Part shown: positions 18,584 through 28,217 of the stretch, piece after piece
How positions within the stretch are numbered: the stretch's first letter is position 1
Layout: every line of letters starts with the position of its first letter
Assembly (NCBI RefSeq): GCF_036699995.1
Contig: NZ_CP144906.1
Span: forward strand, 4,909,001 to 4,973,000
Direction: 5' to 3'
Source of the DNA: Clostridium beijerinckii
GTDB taxonomy: Bacteria > Bacillota > Clostridia > Clostridiales > Clostridiaceae
DNA length: 64,000 nucleotides
Position numbers and translations under genes: made by a program
Notes under the pieces: model-generated
What the model saw: the letters and a program-made list of their open reading frames with translations, nothing else
Database searches by the model: none
Told to the model about the DNA's origin: nothing

Positions 18584-18617
18584 AAAAAAATGGAAGGTAT
18601 TCCTTCCATTTTTTTAT
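18584..18617. terminator. Bidirectional terminator between wecB and the polymerase/ligase gene
   Basis: AAAAAAATGGAAGG (18584-18597) pairs with CCTTCCATTTTTTT around a 4-base loop. It has T-runs on both strands and lies between convergent genes. Confidence 0.9.
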
Positions 18618-18679
18618 TTGATAATATATTAATATCTGAATTATATTACATTTTAAATTATAAACACTCGTGCTCTCTA

Positions 18680-20185
18680 TTATCCTATTCTATATTCCTT
18701 CATTGACGATGATGATGTTGGTCTATACTCATCACTTTCCTTTTTGTAAACTTGTATACACGCTACTGCAAATCCCATAAGAATCCAATATGAAAATACA
18801 TATGTTATAGAACTAGGTCCAAAACTTGCTGGTGCAAAAGCTATAAGCCCTGTTACAGCTGCAAAACACATTGGACTCTTTTTCTTTATTCCAATAATTA
18901 TATTTTGAATTAACAAGTATAAATAGTATATGCCATAAAGTGCTAGACCTGGTAAACCAAAATCTCCAAGAATCTCTATTGGATAACAGTGCGGGCTATA
19001 TATATTTCCTGTATTTCCTTGATTTTTAATATATTGTTCAACATTTCCTACTCCGTAGCCTAGATAATGCTTCTCTTTTATTGTCCCTCTTAATACATCG
19101 CTTACTATTGTCCATCTAACATTAAGAGATCCCTCTCCGCCTTCTTGAATTTCTTGCTCCCCTAGGGCATCAAGCTTATCTGCAAGACCATTTTTCTTCT
19201 GCTCCTGACCAGATTCAGTTTGCGCAATATTCATTATCATATAACTATATTTGAAAGCTACAAAAAGAGAAATCACTAAAATTAGTGGGCATAATATTCC
19301 CTTTAATCCTATCTTTTTTATATTTATTATAGAATAAATTAAATAAACTATAACTCCAAATGCAGCAGCCGCAAAACCTGTTCTTGATGTTGTTATTGAA
19401 ATTAATGAAAAAGCAATTATTGAAGCAATTATACAAACTATCTTGAAAAGCATATTCTCAACTTTATATATTGCATAAAAACCAATTGGTAACAGTATTG
19501 CAAGAGTAGCCGCTAGGTTATTAGGATTAAATGAAAATGCTATAGGTCTTGCATGTATTAAGTCTTGATCACCCTTTGGCAAAAACTCAATAAAAGCGTC
19601 AGCATAATGTTTAACTGGCAATTGTCTTCCAAGAATAACTTCTACAAAACCAATTAATGTGATAAGTAAAATTAGCGACAATAATATAGTAATTGTTTTT
19701 TTAATTCTTTCTCTATTAATGTTATATACCATCATATTTACAATAAATGCAAACATCATTAAATATATAGCTATATATTTTATTGATAAACTTTTGTTTA
19801 ATGACCATATTATACTAACACACATATATATAAACCAAAGTACATATATTGCTAACACTTTTCTATCCAAATCCATTAAAATCTGTCTGTCTTTAAATAT
19901 TCTAAACAATGACATAAGTGTAAATATGCCTAAAACTATATGAAATAAGTATACACTTTGTACTCTTGGCACATATAATGTATAATCATAAAATGCAGAA
20001 ATTAAAAGCAGTGTATAAAACATATTATATAAATCTTTATCTTTAAGAATAAAAACTACTAATATTACTACTGTCAATATGTACATTATAGATACTATAT
20101 AACTTCCATTTGCTATTCCTAAAAATCCACTAATAGCAAATATAATAGCTAAAAATATATTTCTAATTACGTCTTCTCTCGTCAT
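18680..20185 (-). CDS. O-antigen ligase/polymerase-like membrane protein
   Basis: A 501-aa protein with about a dozen hydrophobic segments and a large polar extracellular loop (residues about 315-375, rich in Q, E and G). The loop is followed by LGYGVGNVEQY and HCYPIEILGDFGLPGL, matching the Wzy_C/O-antigen ligase family. It would polymerise repeat units or ligate glycans at the outer face of the membrane. The start lies two bases after the stop of the dehydratase gene, and its AAGGAG ribosome binding site is inside the end of that gene, so translation is coupled. No flippase (Wzx) gene is in the window. Confidence 0.82.
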   Translation of the reverse strand: MTREDVIRNIFLAIIFAISGFLGIANGSYIVSIMYILTVVILVVFILKDKDLYNMFYTLLLISAFYDYTLYVPRVQSVYLFHIVLGIFTLMSLFRIFKDRQILMDLDRKVLAIYVLWFIYMCVSIIWSLNKSLSIKYIAIYLMMFAFIVNMMVYNINRERIKKTITILLSLILLITLIGFVEVILGRQLPVKHYADAFIEFLPKGDQDLIHARPIAFSFNPNNLAATLAILLPIGFYAIYKVENMLFKIVCIIASIIAFSLISITTSRTGFAAAAFGVIVYLIYSIINIKKIGLKGILCPLILVISLFVAFKYSYMIMNIAQTESGQEQKKNGLADKLDALGEQEIQEGGEGSLNVRWTIVSDVLRGTIKEKHYLGYGVGNVEQYIKNQGNTGNIYSPHCYPIEILGDFGLPGLALYGIYYLYLLIQNIIIGIKKKSPMCFAAVTGLIAFAPASFGPSSITYVFSYWILMGFAVACIQVYKKESDEYRPTSSSSMKEYRIG

Positions 20186-20187
20186 TA

Positions 20188-22050
20188 TTACTCCTTATCC
20201 GCATTTTCTGCAGCCACTTCATCTTCGTTTTTATAGTGATATGTTGGAACTATCTTTTGCATTTGATGCTTAATCTCTGATATATCATTAAGCTCCAATA
20301 ACTTTTGTAATTGTTCCAGCTTAATTGTTAAGCTATTCATATCTTCAAATGTTGGTTTACCTACATATATTTTATTGTGAACTGTATTTTCTAAGCCTTC
20401 TTCACTCATTAAAAGTTCTTCGTATAGCTTTTCTCCTGGTCTAAGACCTGTAACTACAATTTTTATATCTCTATTTGGTTCAAGTCCCGAAAGCCTTATT
20501 AAATCGCATGCTAAATCATAAATTTTAACTGGTTTTCCCATATCTAATACAAAAACTTCTCCGCCTCTTGCAAACGCACCAGCTTGAAGCACTAACTGCG
20601 CTGCTTCTGGAATTAGCATAAAGTATCTAATAATTTTTTTATGAGTTACAGTCACAGGGCCACCATTAGCAATTTGTCTTTTGAATAATGGTATTACTGA
20701 TCCATTACTTCCAAGTACATTTCCAAATCTAACCGCAACAAATTCCGTCCTAGACTGCTTATCCATGGCTTGAATGATCATTTCACATAATCTTTTTGTT
20801 GCCCCCATAATATTAGTTGGATTAACAGCTTTATCTGTTGAAATCATAACGAATCTTTCTACATTAGCATCACTTGCTTCTATTGCTAAATTTAAGGTTC
20901 CAAAAACATTGTTTTTTATAGCCTCTTTAGGACTATCTTCCATTAAAGGCACATGCTTATGTGCTGCTGCATGGAATACCACATTTACTTTATATTTTGT
21001 GAATATTTCATGAAGTCTCTTTCTATCCCTAACTGAACCTATTAATACAGTAAGATTCATGTCTGGGAACTCTTCTCTAAGCTCATTTTGTATATCATAT
21101 ACATTGTTTTCGTAAATATCAAATATTATAAGCCTTTTAGGATTATATATGGAAATTTGTCTGCAAAGTTCCGAACCTATTGATCCTCCCCCTCCAGTTA
21201 CTAATATAGTCTTTCCTTCTATATAATCTGAAATTCCTTTATTATCAAGTTGAATAGGATCTCTTCCAAGTAAATCTTCCAAATCAACATCTTTTATTCT
21301 ACTAACTGTAGCATCTCCACTTAATATTTCGTACATTCCAGGTATTATTTGAAGTTTGCAATTGGTATTCTTACAGATTTCAATTATTTCTGCTTTATTT
21401 TTAGCATCAAGAGATGGAATTGCAATTAATATTAAATCTATTTCCTGCTCTCCAACTATATAAGGTATATCGTATCTGTTTCCTTCTATTTTTACACCTG
21501 ATATTCTTTTTCCAAGTTTACTTTTATCATCATCTATAAGAACTATTGGATTATACTTTAGTTCTCTTCTTGCCATCATTTCATTAATAAGCATAGTTCC
21601 AGCCGAACCTGCTCCAACTATCATTACTCTTCTTTGGTCTGATGAGTATTTAAATGGTATGTACAAAAGCGTTCTTCTATATACTCTATACAGTATTCTA
21701 TATCCCAACACAAAGAAAATACTTAAAAGTATTCCGACAACCGAAACATTTAGCGGAATTGTATTACCTAGAATTCTAGTATACCCTATTGATATTATCC
21801 CTGCTAAAATATTTCCACCAACACCTAACAAAAACTCGTCAGTACCAGTTAAATGCCATAGACTTTCATACATTTTAAATAAGTAAAAACACACTAAATA
21901 TATAAGACTCAAAGCTATACAATCGTGCGTATATATTTTCGCAATTTCTGTAAAAGTTCCACTTTGTGTTATATTTATTGAGAAAAGATATGCCATATTA
22001 ACCATAAACATATCGATTATCATAACTATAAAAGTCTTCCAATTCTTCAC
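20188..22050 (-). CDS. Membrane UDP-N-acetylglucosamine 4,6-dehydratase, FlaA1/PglF/CapD type
   Basis: Makes a UDP-4-keto-6-deoxy-HexNAc, the precursor of sugars such as QuiNAc, bacillosamine or FucNAc. The 620-aa protein has four or five N-terminal membrane segments (about 1-125), a CoA-binding-like Rossmann domain (IVGAGSAGTMLINEMM) and a catalytic SDR domain (TGGGGSIGSELCRQI, about residue 290). In the active-site segment STDKAVNPTNIMGATKR the usual SDR tyrosine is methionine, as in the long dehydratases, so it should be active. The start is GTG at 22050 with GGAGGGG upstream. It is coupled to the downstream ligase/polymerase gene. Confidence 0.92.
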   Translation of the reverse strand: MKNWKTFIVMIIDMFMVNMAYLFSINITQSGTFTEIAKIYTHDCIALSLIYLVCFYLFKMYESLWHLTGTDEFLLGVGGNILAGIISIGYTRILGNTIPLNVSVVGILLSIFFVLGYRILYRVYRRTLLYIPFKYSSDQRRVMIVGAGSAGTMLINEMMARRELKYNPIVLIDDDKSKLGKRISGVKIEGNRYDIPYIVGEQEIDLILIAIPSLDAKNKAEIIEICKNTNCKLQIIPGMYEILSGDATVSRIKDVDLEDLLGRDPIQLDNKGISDYIEGKTILVTGGGGSIGSELCRQISIYNPKRLIIFDIYENNVYDIQNELREEFPDMNLTVLIGSVRDRKRLHEIFTKYKVNVVFHAAAHKHVPLMEDSPKEAIKNNVFGTLNLAIEASDANVERFVMISTDKAVNPTNIMGATKRLCEMIIQAMDKQSRTEFVAVRFGNVLGSNGSVIPLFKRQIANGGPVTVTHKKIIRYFMLIPEAAQLVLQAGAFARGGEVFVLDMGKPVKIYDLACDLIRLSGLEPNRDIKIVVTGLRPGEKLYEELLMSEEGLENTVHNKIYVGKPTFEDMNSLTIKLEQLQKLLELNDISEIKHQMQKIVPTYHYKNEDEVAAENADKE

Positions 22051-22104
22051 TATACTTCCCCTCCTACTTCAGAGATTCTCACTAAAATGTCCTAATTTAA
22101 AGTA

Positions 22105-23088
22105 TTATCTTACTTTATCTAAAACTTTTATTAATAATTTAGGACAAGACAGCATTCCCTTACATTGAATAGAATATCTAATATTATTCTTATCCAATTT
22201 TTGCATTTTATAATTCTTTAAATATTTTCTTACATCATCCTTATTTAAAAACTTAAAAAGTTCCTCATGGAAATTTGAATCCTTACCTAATACTGAAAAA
22301 ACATGTGATATTGAATAAGGTATTTTAAATTCAACTAAAAAACTTTTTATTTTCTTTAGGCTTTCATCATCTTTTATATCATTTAATAGGTCAATATATG
22401 AATAATAACAATCCAAATGCTTCAGCGATACATTTTGAGTCACAGAATTTCCCCATATAACATAAAAAGCCAATACTTCATTTACGCTTATAACTTTTTT
22501 TGCATATAGCAGTGCCTTTACAACAAAGACCATATCTTCTCCATATTTTCTTTTAGTATCAAATAAAAGATTATTATCTTGTATAATGGAAGATTTATAT
22601 ATAGCACTTCTCATTCCTATTGTTATATCATCTTTTAACTGCATAAGAGCAGCTTCTTTTCCGCTAATGAAATCATTTAAATAGTTAGTTCTATTTTGAA
22701 CTAGCACATCTCCTTTAGCGTCAACCTCACTATAATCACAGAAAACTATCTCACACTTAGTTTCTTCAGCTTTTTCATACATACGCTCAACAAATTTATG
22801 ATCAATATAATCATCTGAATCTAAAAAAGTTATATACTCTCCACTAGCTTCTTTTATTCCTCTGTTTCTTGCCGCACTAACACCCGAATTTTTTTGAGTT
22901 ATGATTTTATAATTTATACTTGAATTCTCAAGTAATTCTCTTGCTATATCGATACTTTTATCCTTTGATCCATCATCTATAAGTAAAAGTTCAAAATCCT
23001 TGCAAGTTTGATTCATAACAGATTTAATACTTCTTTCAATACATTCTTCTACATTATAAACAGGAGTAATGATAGATACTTTTACCAA
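22105..23088 (-). CDS. Glycosyltransferase, GT2 family
   Basis: A 327-aa enzyme with a GT-A domain in the first 110 residues: VSIITPVYNVEECIERSIKSV, LLIDDGSKDKS, SAARNRGI and the metal-binding EYITFLDSDDYID. The C-terminal part is helical and specific to this group. The start is TTG at 23088 with AAAGGAG ten bases upstream. Donor and acceptor are unknown. It precedes the dehydratase gene by 54 bases and is probably cotranscribed with it and the ligase/polymerase gene. Confidence 0.87.
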   Translation of the reverse strand: MVKVSIITPVYNVEECIERSIKSVMNQTCKDFELLLIDDGSKDKSIDIARELLENSSINYKIITQKNSGVSAARNRGIKEASGEYITFLDSDDYIDHKFVERMYEKAEETKCEIVFCDYSEVDAKGDVLVQNRTNYLNDFISGKEAALMQLKDDITIGMRSAIYKSSIIQDNNLLFDTKRKYGEDMVFVVKALLYAKKVISVNEVLAFYVIWGNSVTQNVSLKHLDCYYSYIDLLNDIKDDESLKKIKSFLVEFKIPYSISHVFSVLGKDSNFHEELFKFLNKDDVRKYLKNYKMQKLDKNNIRYSIQCKGMLSCPKLLIKVLDKVR

Positions 23089-23304
23089 AACTATTCGCTC
23101 CTTTTATTTAATCATATTCAGAAAACAATAAGTCAGCATACAGTCTATCTAATGCCATAACTTACTATAATATTGGACTAATAGACATTATAAACATATA
23201 TATTCTTTTGTCTTAAAGAATATATATGTTAAAATTATCATTTTTTACATCAATTGTGGATATCCCAATAATAAACTATACTTAGCCAATGAAATATATT
23301 CCAA

Positions 23305-23624
23305 CTAGAAATGAGTGATATACTTTTGTAACCACAAGGTTCATAATATGGAATGTTTCATTGGTAATTTTGATGTATGTGATTCTTAGCTATAAGTTGT
23401 TCCAAGTGTGCTAGTTCAAAAAGTGAGAATCGAAAAGTGATGCTCCAAATTTTACATTTGGGAATCAGAACTTTCTCTATGAGCATTTTATATTTCGTTC
23501 TTCGAACTTTCTCTGTGAGCACTTGTTCTTTGAGGCTAGCACCTTCGATGCAACTTTATAGCTTTAGAATCCCCCATCAGAATTACCTAGAAACTGGAAC
23601 AAAAGTATATTATTCATTTCGGTG
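23305..23624. repeat. Dispersed palindromic repeat, copy A
   Basis: A 320-bp block. The left arm from CTAGAAATGAG is mirrored by a right arm ending ATTTCGGT; both arms contain an ATATACTTTTGT stretch and a CTATAA(A)GTTG stretch. It is the same family as the copies at 42286-42481 and 55204-55395 but with a longer, diverged centre. A 62-codon plus-strand frame inside has no ribosome binding site and is not a gene. The rest of the 812-bp gap (23089-23900) shows no gene and holds the promoter side of the glycosyltransferase gene and the 3' side of licD. Confidence 0.75.
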
Positions 23625-23900
23625 AGGTATACTCATAAGTATAGATTATAGTTGATTTATCTATAATTTTAAAAATATAAAACTACCTTTATATTTAAAT
23701 ACTGTACCGTCAAATAACTTTAAACTTTTCAACACTACTTGAATTATACTAGTATTGATGCCCATATGCAATATTAAGCCATTTTCTTAAGTAAATTTTC
23801 ATTTTCATTCATTGTAGCTAAGTAAAAATACTCTCATTTAGAGAAATAGTTTTACTACTATAAATAAAGCTACATTCTTGTACCATTAAAATGAAAATGC

Positions 23901-24749
23901 CTATTTAGTATTTTTTAACTTTTTTATTATTCTGGCATGCCATACTCTATCTTCTTCTTTCGGAAGTGTCATATAATCTCCATACAATTGTGTTAAAACA
24001 GCATCATAATTCCTAGGCGCATTAAAATAATCTCCTTCGAATTCAACCTTTATCAAATCAAAAAAATCTTCTTTTCTATATATGTACTGACTCCATACTG
24101 TATCCAATCCATATCCCATATATTCTGAATTTCTATCATTCCATTTAACTAAAAAGTCAAATAATTTCTGTCTTCTTTTTGTTGTAAAAATACTTGATAC
24201 AATATTATAAATAAAATATGTAATTTTATTTTTTAATGTAAGCTTTTCAGGTTTTTCTCTAATTCTTATGAAACTTCTTAATACAAAATTGCTTATTTTT
24301 CTTTGAATATTGTATACCCATCTTTTTTTAGGAAGACTATCATAAGGTATAATATCTATAAATAAACCATTATGCATCTTTTCATTTTCTGCAATCTTAT
24401 CTTCAATAAAAAGTGTATTATTATATCTTATTTTGCATGGAACTTGATAGATATCATAATTAGGATCATTTTCATGAGTCTGCAAAAATAAATGATCAGG
24501 TAGTTCATTCTTAACTACACTTAAAAATTTATTATAATCTTCTCTAAGCATTCCAATGTCAATATCGTCATCCCATGGTATAAATCCTTTATGTCTTACC
24601 GCTCCTATAAGCGTTCCAGCATCTAAAAAATATCTAATATTATGCTTGTCACAAATTTTTTTTACATCTTTTAAAATGCTTGCCATTATTAGCTGCGCAT
24701 CTCTTAGCCGTAAGTCTTCATAATTTGAATAATTAGTATTATTGTTCAT
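23901..24749 (-). CDS. licD: LicD-family phosphotransferase
   Basis: A 282-aa protein with the LicD nucleotidyltransferase-like core: YFLDAGTLIGAVRHKGFIPWDDDIDIGMLREDY (residues about 39-71), in which the DDDID acidic cluster binds metal. LicD enzymes transfer phosphocholine, or other phospho-substituents, to surface glycans. The donor here is not known, and no licA, licB or licC is in the window. GGAGAAAAAG precedes the ATG. It is 210 bases from a divergent GT2 gene and close to a secreted protein with choline-binding-type repeats. Confidence 0.85.
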   Translation of the reverse strand: MNNNTNYSNYEDLRLRDAQLIMASILKDVKKICDKHNIRYFLDAGTLIGAVRHKGFIPWDDDIDIGMLREDYNKFLSVVKNELPDHLFLQTHENDPNYDIYQVPCKIRYNNTLFIEDKIAENEKMHNGLFIDIIPYDSLPKKRWVYNIQRKISNFVLRSFIRIREKPEKLTLKNKITYFIYNIVSSIFTTKRRQKLFDFLVKWNDRNSEYMGYGLDTVWSQYIYRKEDFFDLIKVEFEGDYFNAPRNYDAVLTQLYGDYMTLPKEEDRVWHARIIKKLKNTK

Positions 24750-24960
24750 CTTTTTCTCCTTTAATACATATCTACCTTTTATTATATCAATGTAGTCATA
24801 AAACTCAATAATACATATTAAATATTGACTTTTAATTTTCTATTACAATACCTTCTACAGATTATTAATTCTAAATTATGCCTTAATATGTTATAATTTA
24901 TTACAGCTTAACCATCTATAGAGCAAATTTTAACCTGAGTAAAAGATTGGAGAATATATT

Positions 24961-25929
24961 ATGGAAAATACTAAAGATTTAATTAGTGTTATTGTGCCTG
25001 TTTATAATGTTGAGAAATATTTACCTCAATGTATAGATAGCATTTTAAATCAAACTGAAAAAAATCTTGAAATTATTTTAGTTGATGATGGTTCATTGGA
25101 TAATTCCGGAAAGATATGTGATGAATTCTCTAAAAAGGATGATAGAATAATTGTTATACATAAGAAAAATAATGGTCTAAGTTCTGCCAGAAATGCTGGC
25201 CTTGAGATAGCTAGAGGAAATTATATTGGTTTCGTAGACAGCGATGACTGGTTAGATAAAACTATGTATGAAGTTTTGTTAAAATTGCTAAAGGAAAATA
25301 ATTCTGATATTTCATGTTGCGATTTTTTTAAAACAGCTAATAGCAATGACTCAATACCTCATATAGATAATGAGATTATTAATTCTTACAATAATATCGA
25401 AAGCCTAAATAACTTCTATAATGGCTTATATACTCAAACAGTAGTAGCTTGGAATAAACTCTATAAACGAGAACTCTTTAAAGATATTTCTTATCCTGTA
25501 GGCAAAATTCATGAGGATGAAGGCACTACATATAAATTATATTATAAAGCTAATAAAATCACTTATACTAATAGGCCTTTATACTATTATAGGATCACTC
25601 CTAACAGTATAACTACAAGCAAGTTTAATAAAAAAAGGTTAGATATAATAGATGTTTACGATGAAAAAGTTAAGTTCATTAAAAATATAAATAATGAAGA
25701 AATCTATTCAAAAACATTAAAATGGTATTTATTTAAGCTTATAAATTGTTATTTTGAATGTTCTAATAATATTGAAAATAATACTGAATATTTAACCTTG
25801 ATTAACCAAAAAGTATCGGAAACATATAAATCTTATATTCAAAGCGATAAAAAACAACTTCACTGGATAATTTTATTTTCTATATTTAAAATCAATCCTA
25901 AATTATATAAAATAATATTAAGAGGTTAA
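24961..25929 (+). CDS. Glycosyltransferase, GT2 family
   Basis: A 322-aa GT-A enzyme: ISVIVPVYNVEKYLPQCIDSI at the N-terminus, ILVDDGSLDNSG, LSSARNAGLEIARGNYIGFVDSDDWLD with the DSDD metal motif, and later VVAWNKLYKRELF and HEDEGTTYKLYY, typical of glycosyltransferases making exopolysaccharide side chains. GGAGAATATATT precedes the ATG. It is on the plus strand, divergent from licD, so the two may share a 211-bp promoter region. The sugar is unknown. Confidence 0.87.
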   Translation: MENTKDLISVIVPVYNVEKYLPQCIDSILNQTEKNLEIILVDDGSLDNSGKICDEFSKKDDRIIVIHKKNNGLSSARNAGLEIARGNYIGFVDSDDWLDKTMYEVLLKLLKENNSDISCCDFFKTANSNDSIPHIDNEIINSYNNIESLNNFYNGLYTQTVVAWNKLYKRELFKDISYPVGKIHEDEGTTYKLYYKANKITYTNRPLYYYRITPNSITTSKFNKKRLDIIDVYDEKVKFIKNINNEEIYSKTLKWYLFKLINCYFECSNNIENNTEYLTLINQKVSETYKSYIQSDKKQLHWIILFSIFKINPKLYKIILRG

Positions 25930-25984
25930 AAAATAACAAGAGAATTATTTTATTCATATTTTGTTTTAGTAAATAAATATTTTT

Positions 25985-26130
25985 AAAAATAACAAGTCCA
26001 AAATGCGATGTATATTTTGTGTTACACACTGAATGATATTAATCCCATAGAAAACTACTAGGTTACTACTAGGTTAATATCTGTGCGAAACACTAGGTAA
26101 AATAAGCTAACATATTGACTTGTTATTTTT
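25985..26130 (+). other. Hairpin-bounded intergenic block, possibly structured RNA
   Basis: AAAAATAACAAGTC (25985-25998) is complementary over all 14 bases to 26117-26130, which leads into a T-run. Inside, GATATTAATCC and GGTTAATATC can pair and CTACTAGGTTA occurs twice. The 326-bp gap it fills has no ORF. It may end transcription of the glycosyltransferase gene upstream, or be a small mobile palindrome. Confidence 0.5.
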
Positions 26131-26255
26131 TTATTACCTCTAAAAATTTTTTCTTAATTTTACATAATGCGGAATAAATTCCGAGACTTGGCTTAAAATT
26201 TGCTTGATTATGTGTTATAATATTTTGTATTGAATTTAAGGAGTGTTAAAAGATA

Positions 26256-28100
26256 ATGATGACAAAATATTTTAAAAGTTTTATACTATTCTTTCTAATC
26301 TGTTTATCTTTTCATCTTTTTACAGAAACAATAGTATATGCTGAACAGCAAACAAATGAAATTTCTCAAAAAACAAATGAATCAACTTTACATAATTCAA
26401 CAAACGAAGATTCTTCAAAAAATACTGACAAAGATATTAGTACAAGCATTTCAAACAACGAATCAGAGAAAGATTCAAAAAAAGATACAGATAATAATAA
26501 CAATGCAACTTCTGTACCGAATAAGCAGGAAGAAGTATCTATTCCATATGGATGGAAAACTATTGATTCTAAAAAATACTATATAGTTAATGATAAAGTT
26601 CTCGCAAAAACTGGATGGTTCATGGAGAAAGATGTTAATCCTGATATAACCTCTAAAGATAACAGCTATGATGATAAATATTATCTAGATAGTGATTTTT
26701 CAGTAGTAATTGGCTGGAAAGAGATAGACGGAACCTGGTATTACTTCAATAAAGATGGAATAATGCAAACTGGATGGGTTTATGATAATAATATCTACTA
26801 TACGGATAAAGATGGTGCCATGCAAACTGGATGGCAAAAAATAAATGGGGATACTTATTATTTTGATCAATATGGCCACATGGCTACTCATAAAACATTA
26901 ATAGATAATAATTGGTATTTCTTTAACGATGATGGACAACTTCAAAAAGGTCTTTATTATTATAAAAATAAAGAATATTATTCTGATGACAAAGGAATAA
27001 TGGTTGTAAATACTTGGGTTAATTCTAGAAATCACAAATATTACATAAAATCCGATGGTTCTGTTGCCATTGGAAAGCTTTATTTAAACGGAACTATGGA
27101 AGATTTTAATTCAAATGGTTACTACCAAGGTTCAGATAAAGATGATAAAGACTATTTATTTGTACGCCATTTAAATGTAGGCAATGCTGACTGTGCATTT
27201 ATAAGATTACCTAGTGGAGAAACTGTCTTAATAGATACTGGTGATACAACAACTAGCGAAACATTAATAGACTTTTTAAATAGTCAAAACCTAAAAAAAG
27301 ATTTTTTCAAATCTACTACTACTAGTAGTAGTGTACAAGCTACTGAATCTAACACTAGCAAAATTTCTAATGGAAAAGGAGTTGTAGATTACGTAGTGCT
27401 TACACATCCTCACTCAGATCACATTGGTGGAGTGATTGATTTGCTAAAAAACTTTAATGTCGGAAAAATATTGGTTCCTAAATACTTTGAAATGAAAGAC
27501 TTTACAAGTATAAATGATACTACTTCTAGTGCCAGTGAAAAAGAAATTATGAAATATGATTATGAAGTATATACAGAAACAATGAATGCTATAAAGAAAA
27601 GCGGAGTACCTTTAGTTACAGCTGAACCAAAATCATATATTGATAGCGAAAATATTTTACAATTTGTTCATGCTGATAAGGATTATCCAAGCTTTGAAGC
27701 AGCTAACCCTTACCAAGAATATACATTGCTAAACAATAACTCTGCTCTTGTTTATTTGAATTATCATGATCTTCAAGAATTATTTGCTGCAGATATTGAA
27801 TGGGGCGCAGAAAACGACTTTCTTAGTAGAAAAGCCTTAGATGGAAAAGAAGTTGATGTATTAAAAGTTCCTCATCATGGAAATCCAACATCTTCATCGT
27901 ATCCATTTATCGGATATGTTAACCCAATTGTAGGAATAATTTCTAGAGCTAAAGAATCTATTAGCACTACTAATGAATCTTACAATGTTCTAACTACATG
28001 TGGTGTCAACATATATGAGACAAGCAGTAATCCTGATGGAATTTCAGTATATTCTACTAAAGATAATTGGAATGTAGAACCAGCAGCTAGTAAATCTTAA
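26256..28100 (+). CDS. Secreted cell-wall-binding protein with ComEC-like metallo-beta-lactamase domain
   Basis: A 614-aa exported protein. It has a signal peptide (about residues 1-30: KSFILFFLICLSFHLF, cleavage near VYA-EQ) and an S/T/N/K/D-rich linker to about 90. Then come six or so aromatic wall-binding repeats (about 95-290; GWKEIDGTWYYFNKDGIMQTGW is the clearest, CW_binding/choline-binding type). The metallo-beta-lactamase fold runs from about 300 to the end, with HPHSDHIGG near residue 384, a VLIDTGD strand and KVPHHGNPTSSS. This domain resembles the detached C-terminal domain of ComEC-type proteins, which is hydrolase-like and probably acts on nucleic acid or phosphodiester. The ATG pair at 26256/26259 follows AAGGAGTG. 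Substrate unknown. Confidence 0.85.
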   Translation: MMTKYFKSFILFFLICLSFHLFTETIVYAEQQTNEISQKTNESTLHNSTNEDSSKNTDKDISTSISNNESEKDSKKDTDNNNNATSVPNKQEEVSIPYGWKTIDSKKYYIVNDKVLAKTGWFMEKDVNPDITSKDNSYDDKYYLDSDFSVVIGWKEIDGTWYYFNKDGIMQTGWVYDNNIYYTDKDGAMQTGWQKINGDTYYFDQYGHMATHKTLIDNNWYFFNDDGQLQKGLYYYKNKEYYSDDKGIMVVNTWVNSRNHKYYIKSDGSVAIGKLYLNGTMEDFNSNGYYQGSDKDDKDYLFVRHLNVGNADCAFIRLPSGETVLIDTGDTTTSETLIDFLNSQNLKKDFFKSTTTSSSVQATESNTSKISNGKGVVDYVVLTHPHSDHIGGVIDLLKNFNVGKILVPKYFEMKDFTSINDTTSSASEKEIMKYDYEVYTETMNAIKKSGVPLVTAEPKSYIDSENILQFVHADKDYPSFEAANPYQEYTLLNNNSALVYLNYHDLQELFAADIEWGAENDFLSRKALDGKEVDVLKVPHHGNPTSSSYPFIGYVNPIVGIISRAKESISTTNESYNVLTTCGVNIYETSSNPDGISVYSTKDNWNVEPAASKS

Positions 28101-28119
28101 TATTAACTCAAATTAAAAA

Positions 28120-28157
28120 AAGCTTATCATTTGTACTTTTTTACAAATGATAAGCTT
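28120..28157. terminator. Bidirectional terminator
   Basis: A perfect 16-bp stem, AAGCTTATCATTTGTA (28120-28135) with its complement at 28142-28157, with an A-run before it. It lies between the convergent secreted-protein gene and the PTS IIC gene. Confidence 0.85.
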
Positions 28158-28217
28158 AAATTCTAATTACCTAAAGTTTTAATCTTTCCTTGTCATACTA
28201 ATAATATTTAATAATTC

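Noticed and set aside
23437..23625. 62-codon plus-strand ORF
   Set aside because: It lies inside palindromic repeat copy A, has no ribosome binding site and is absent from the other copies.
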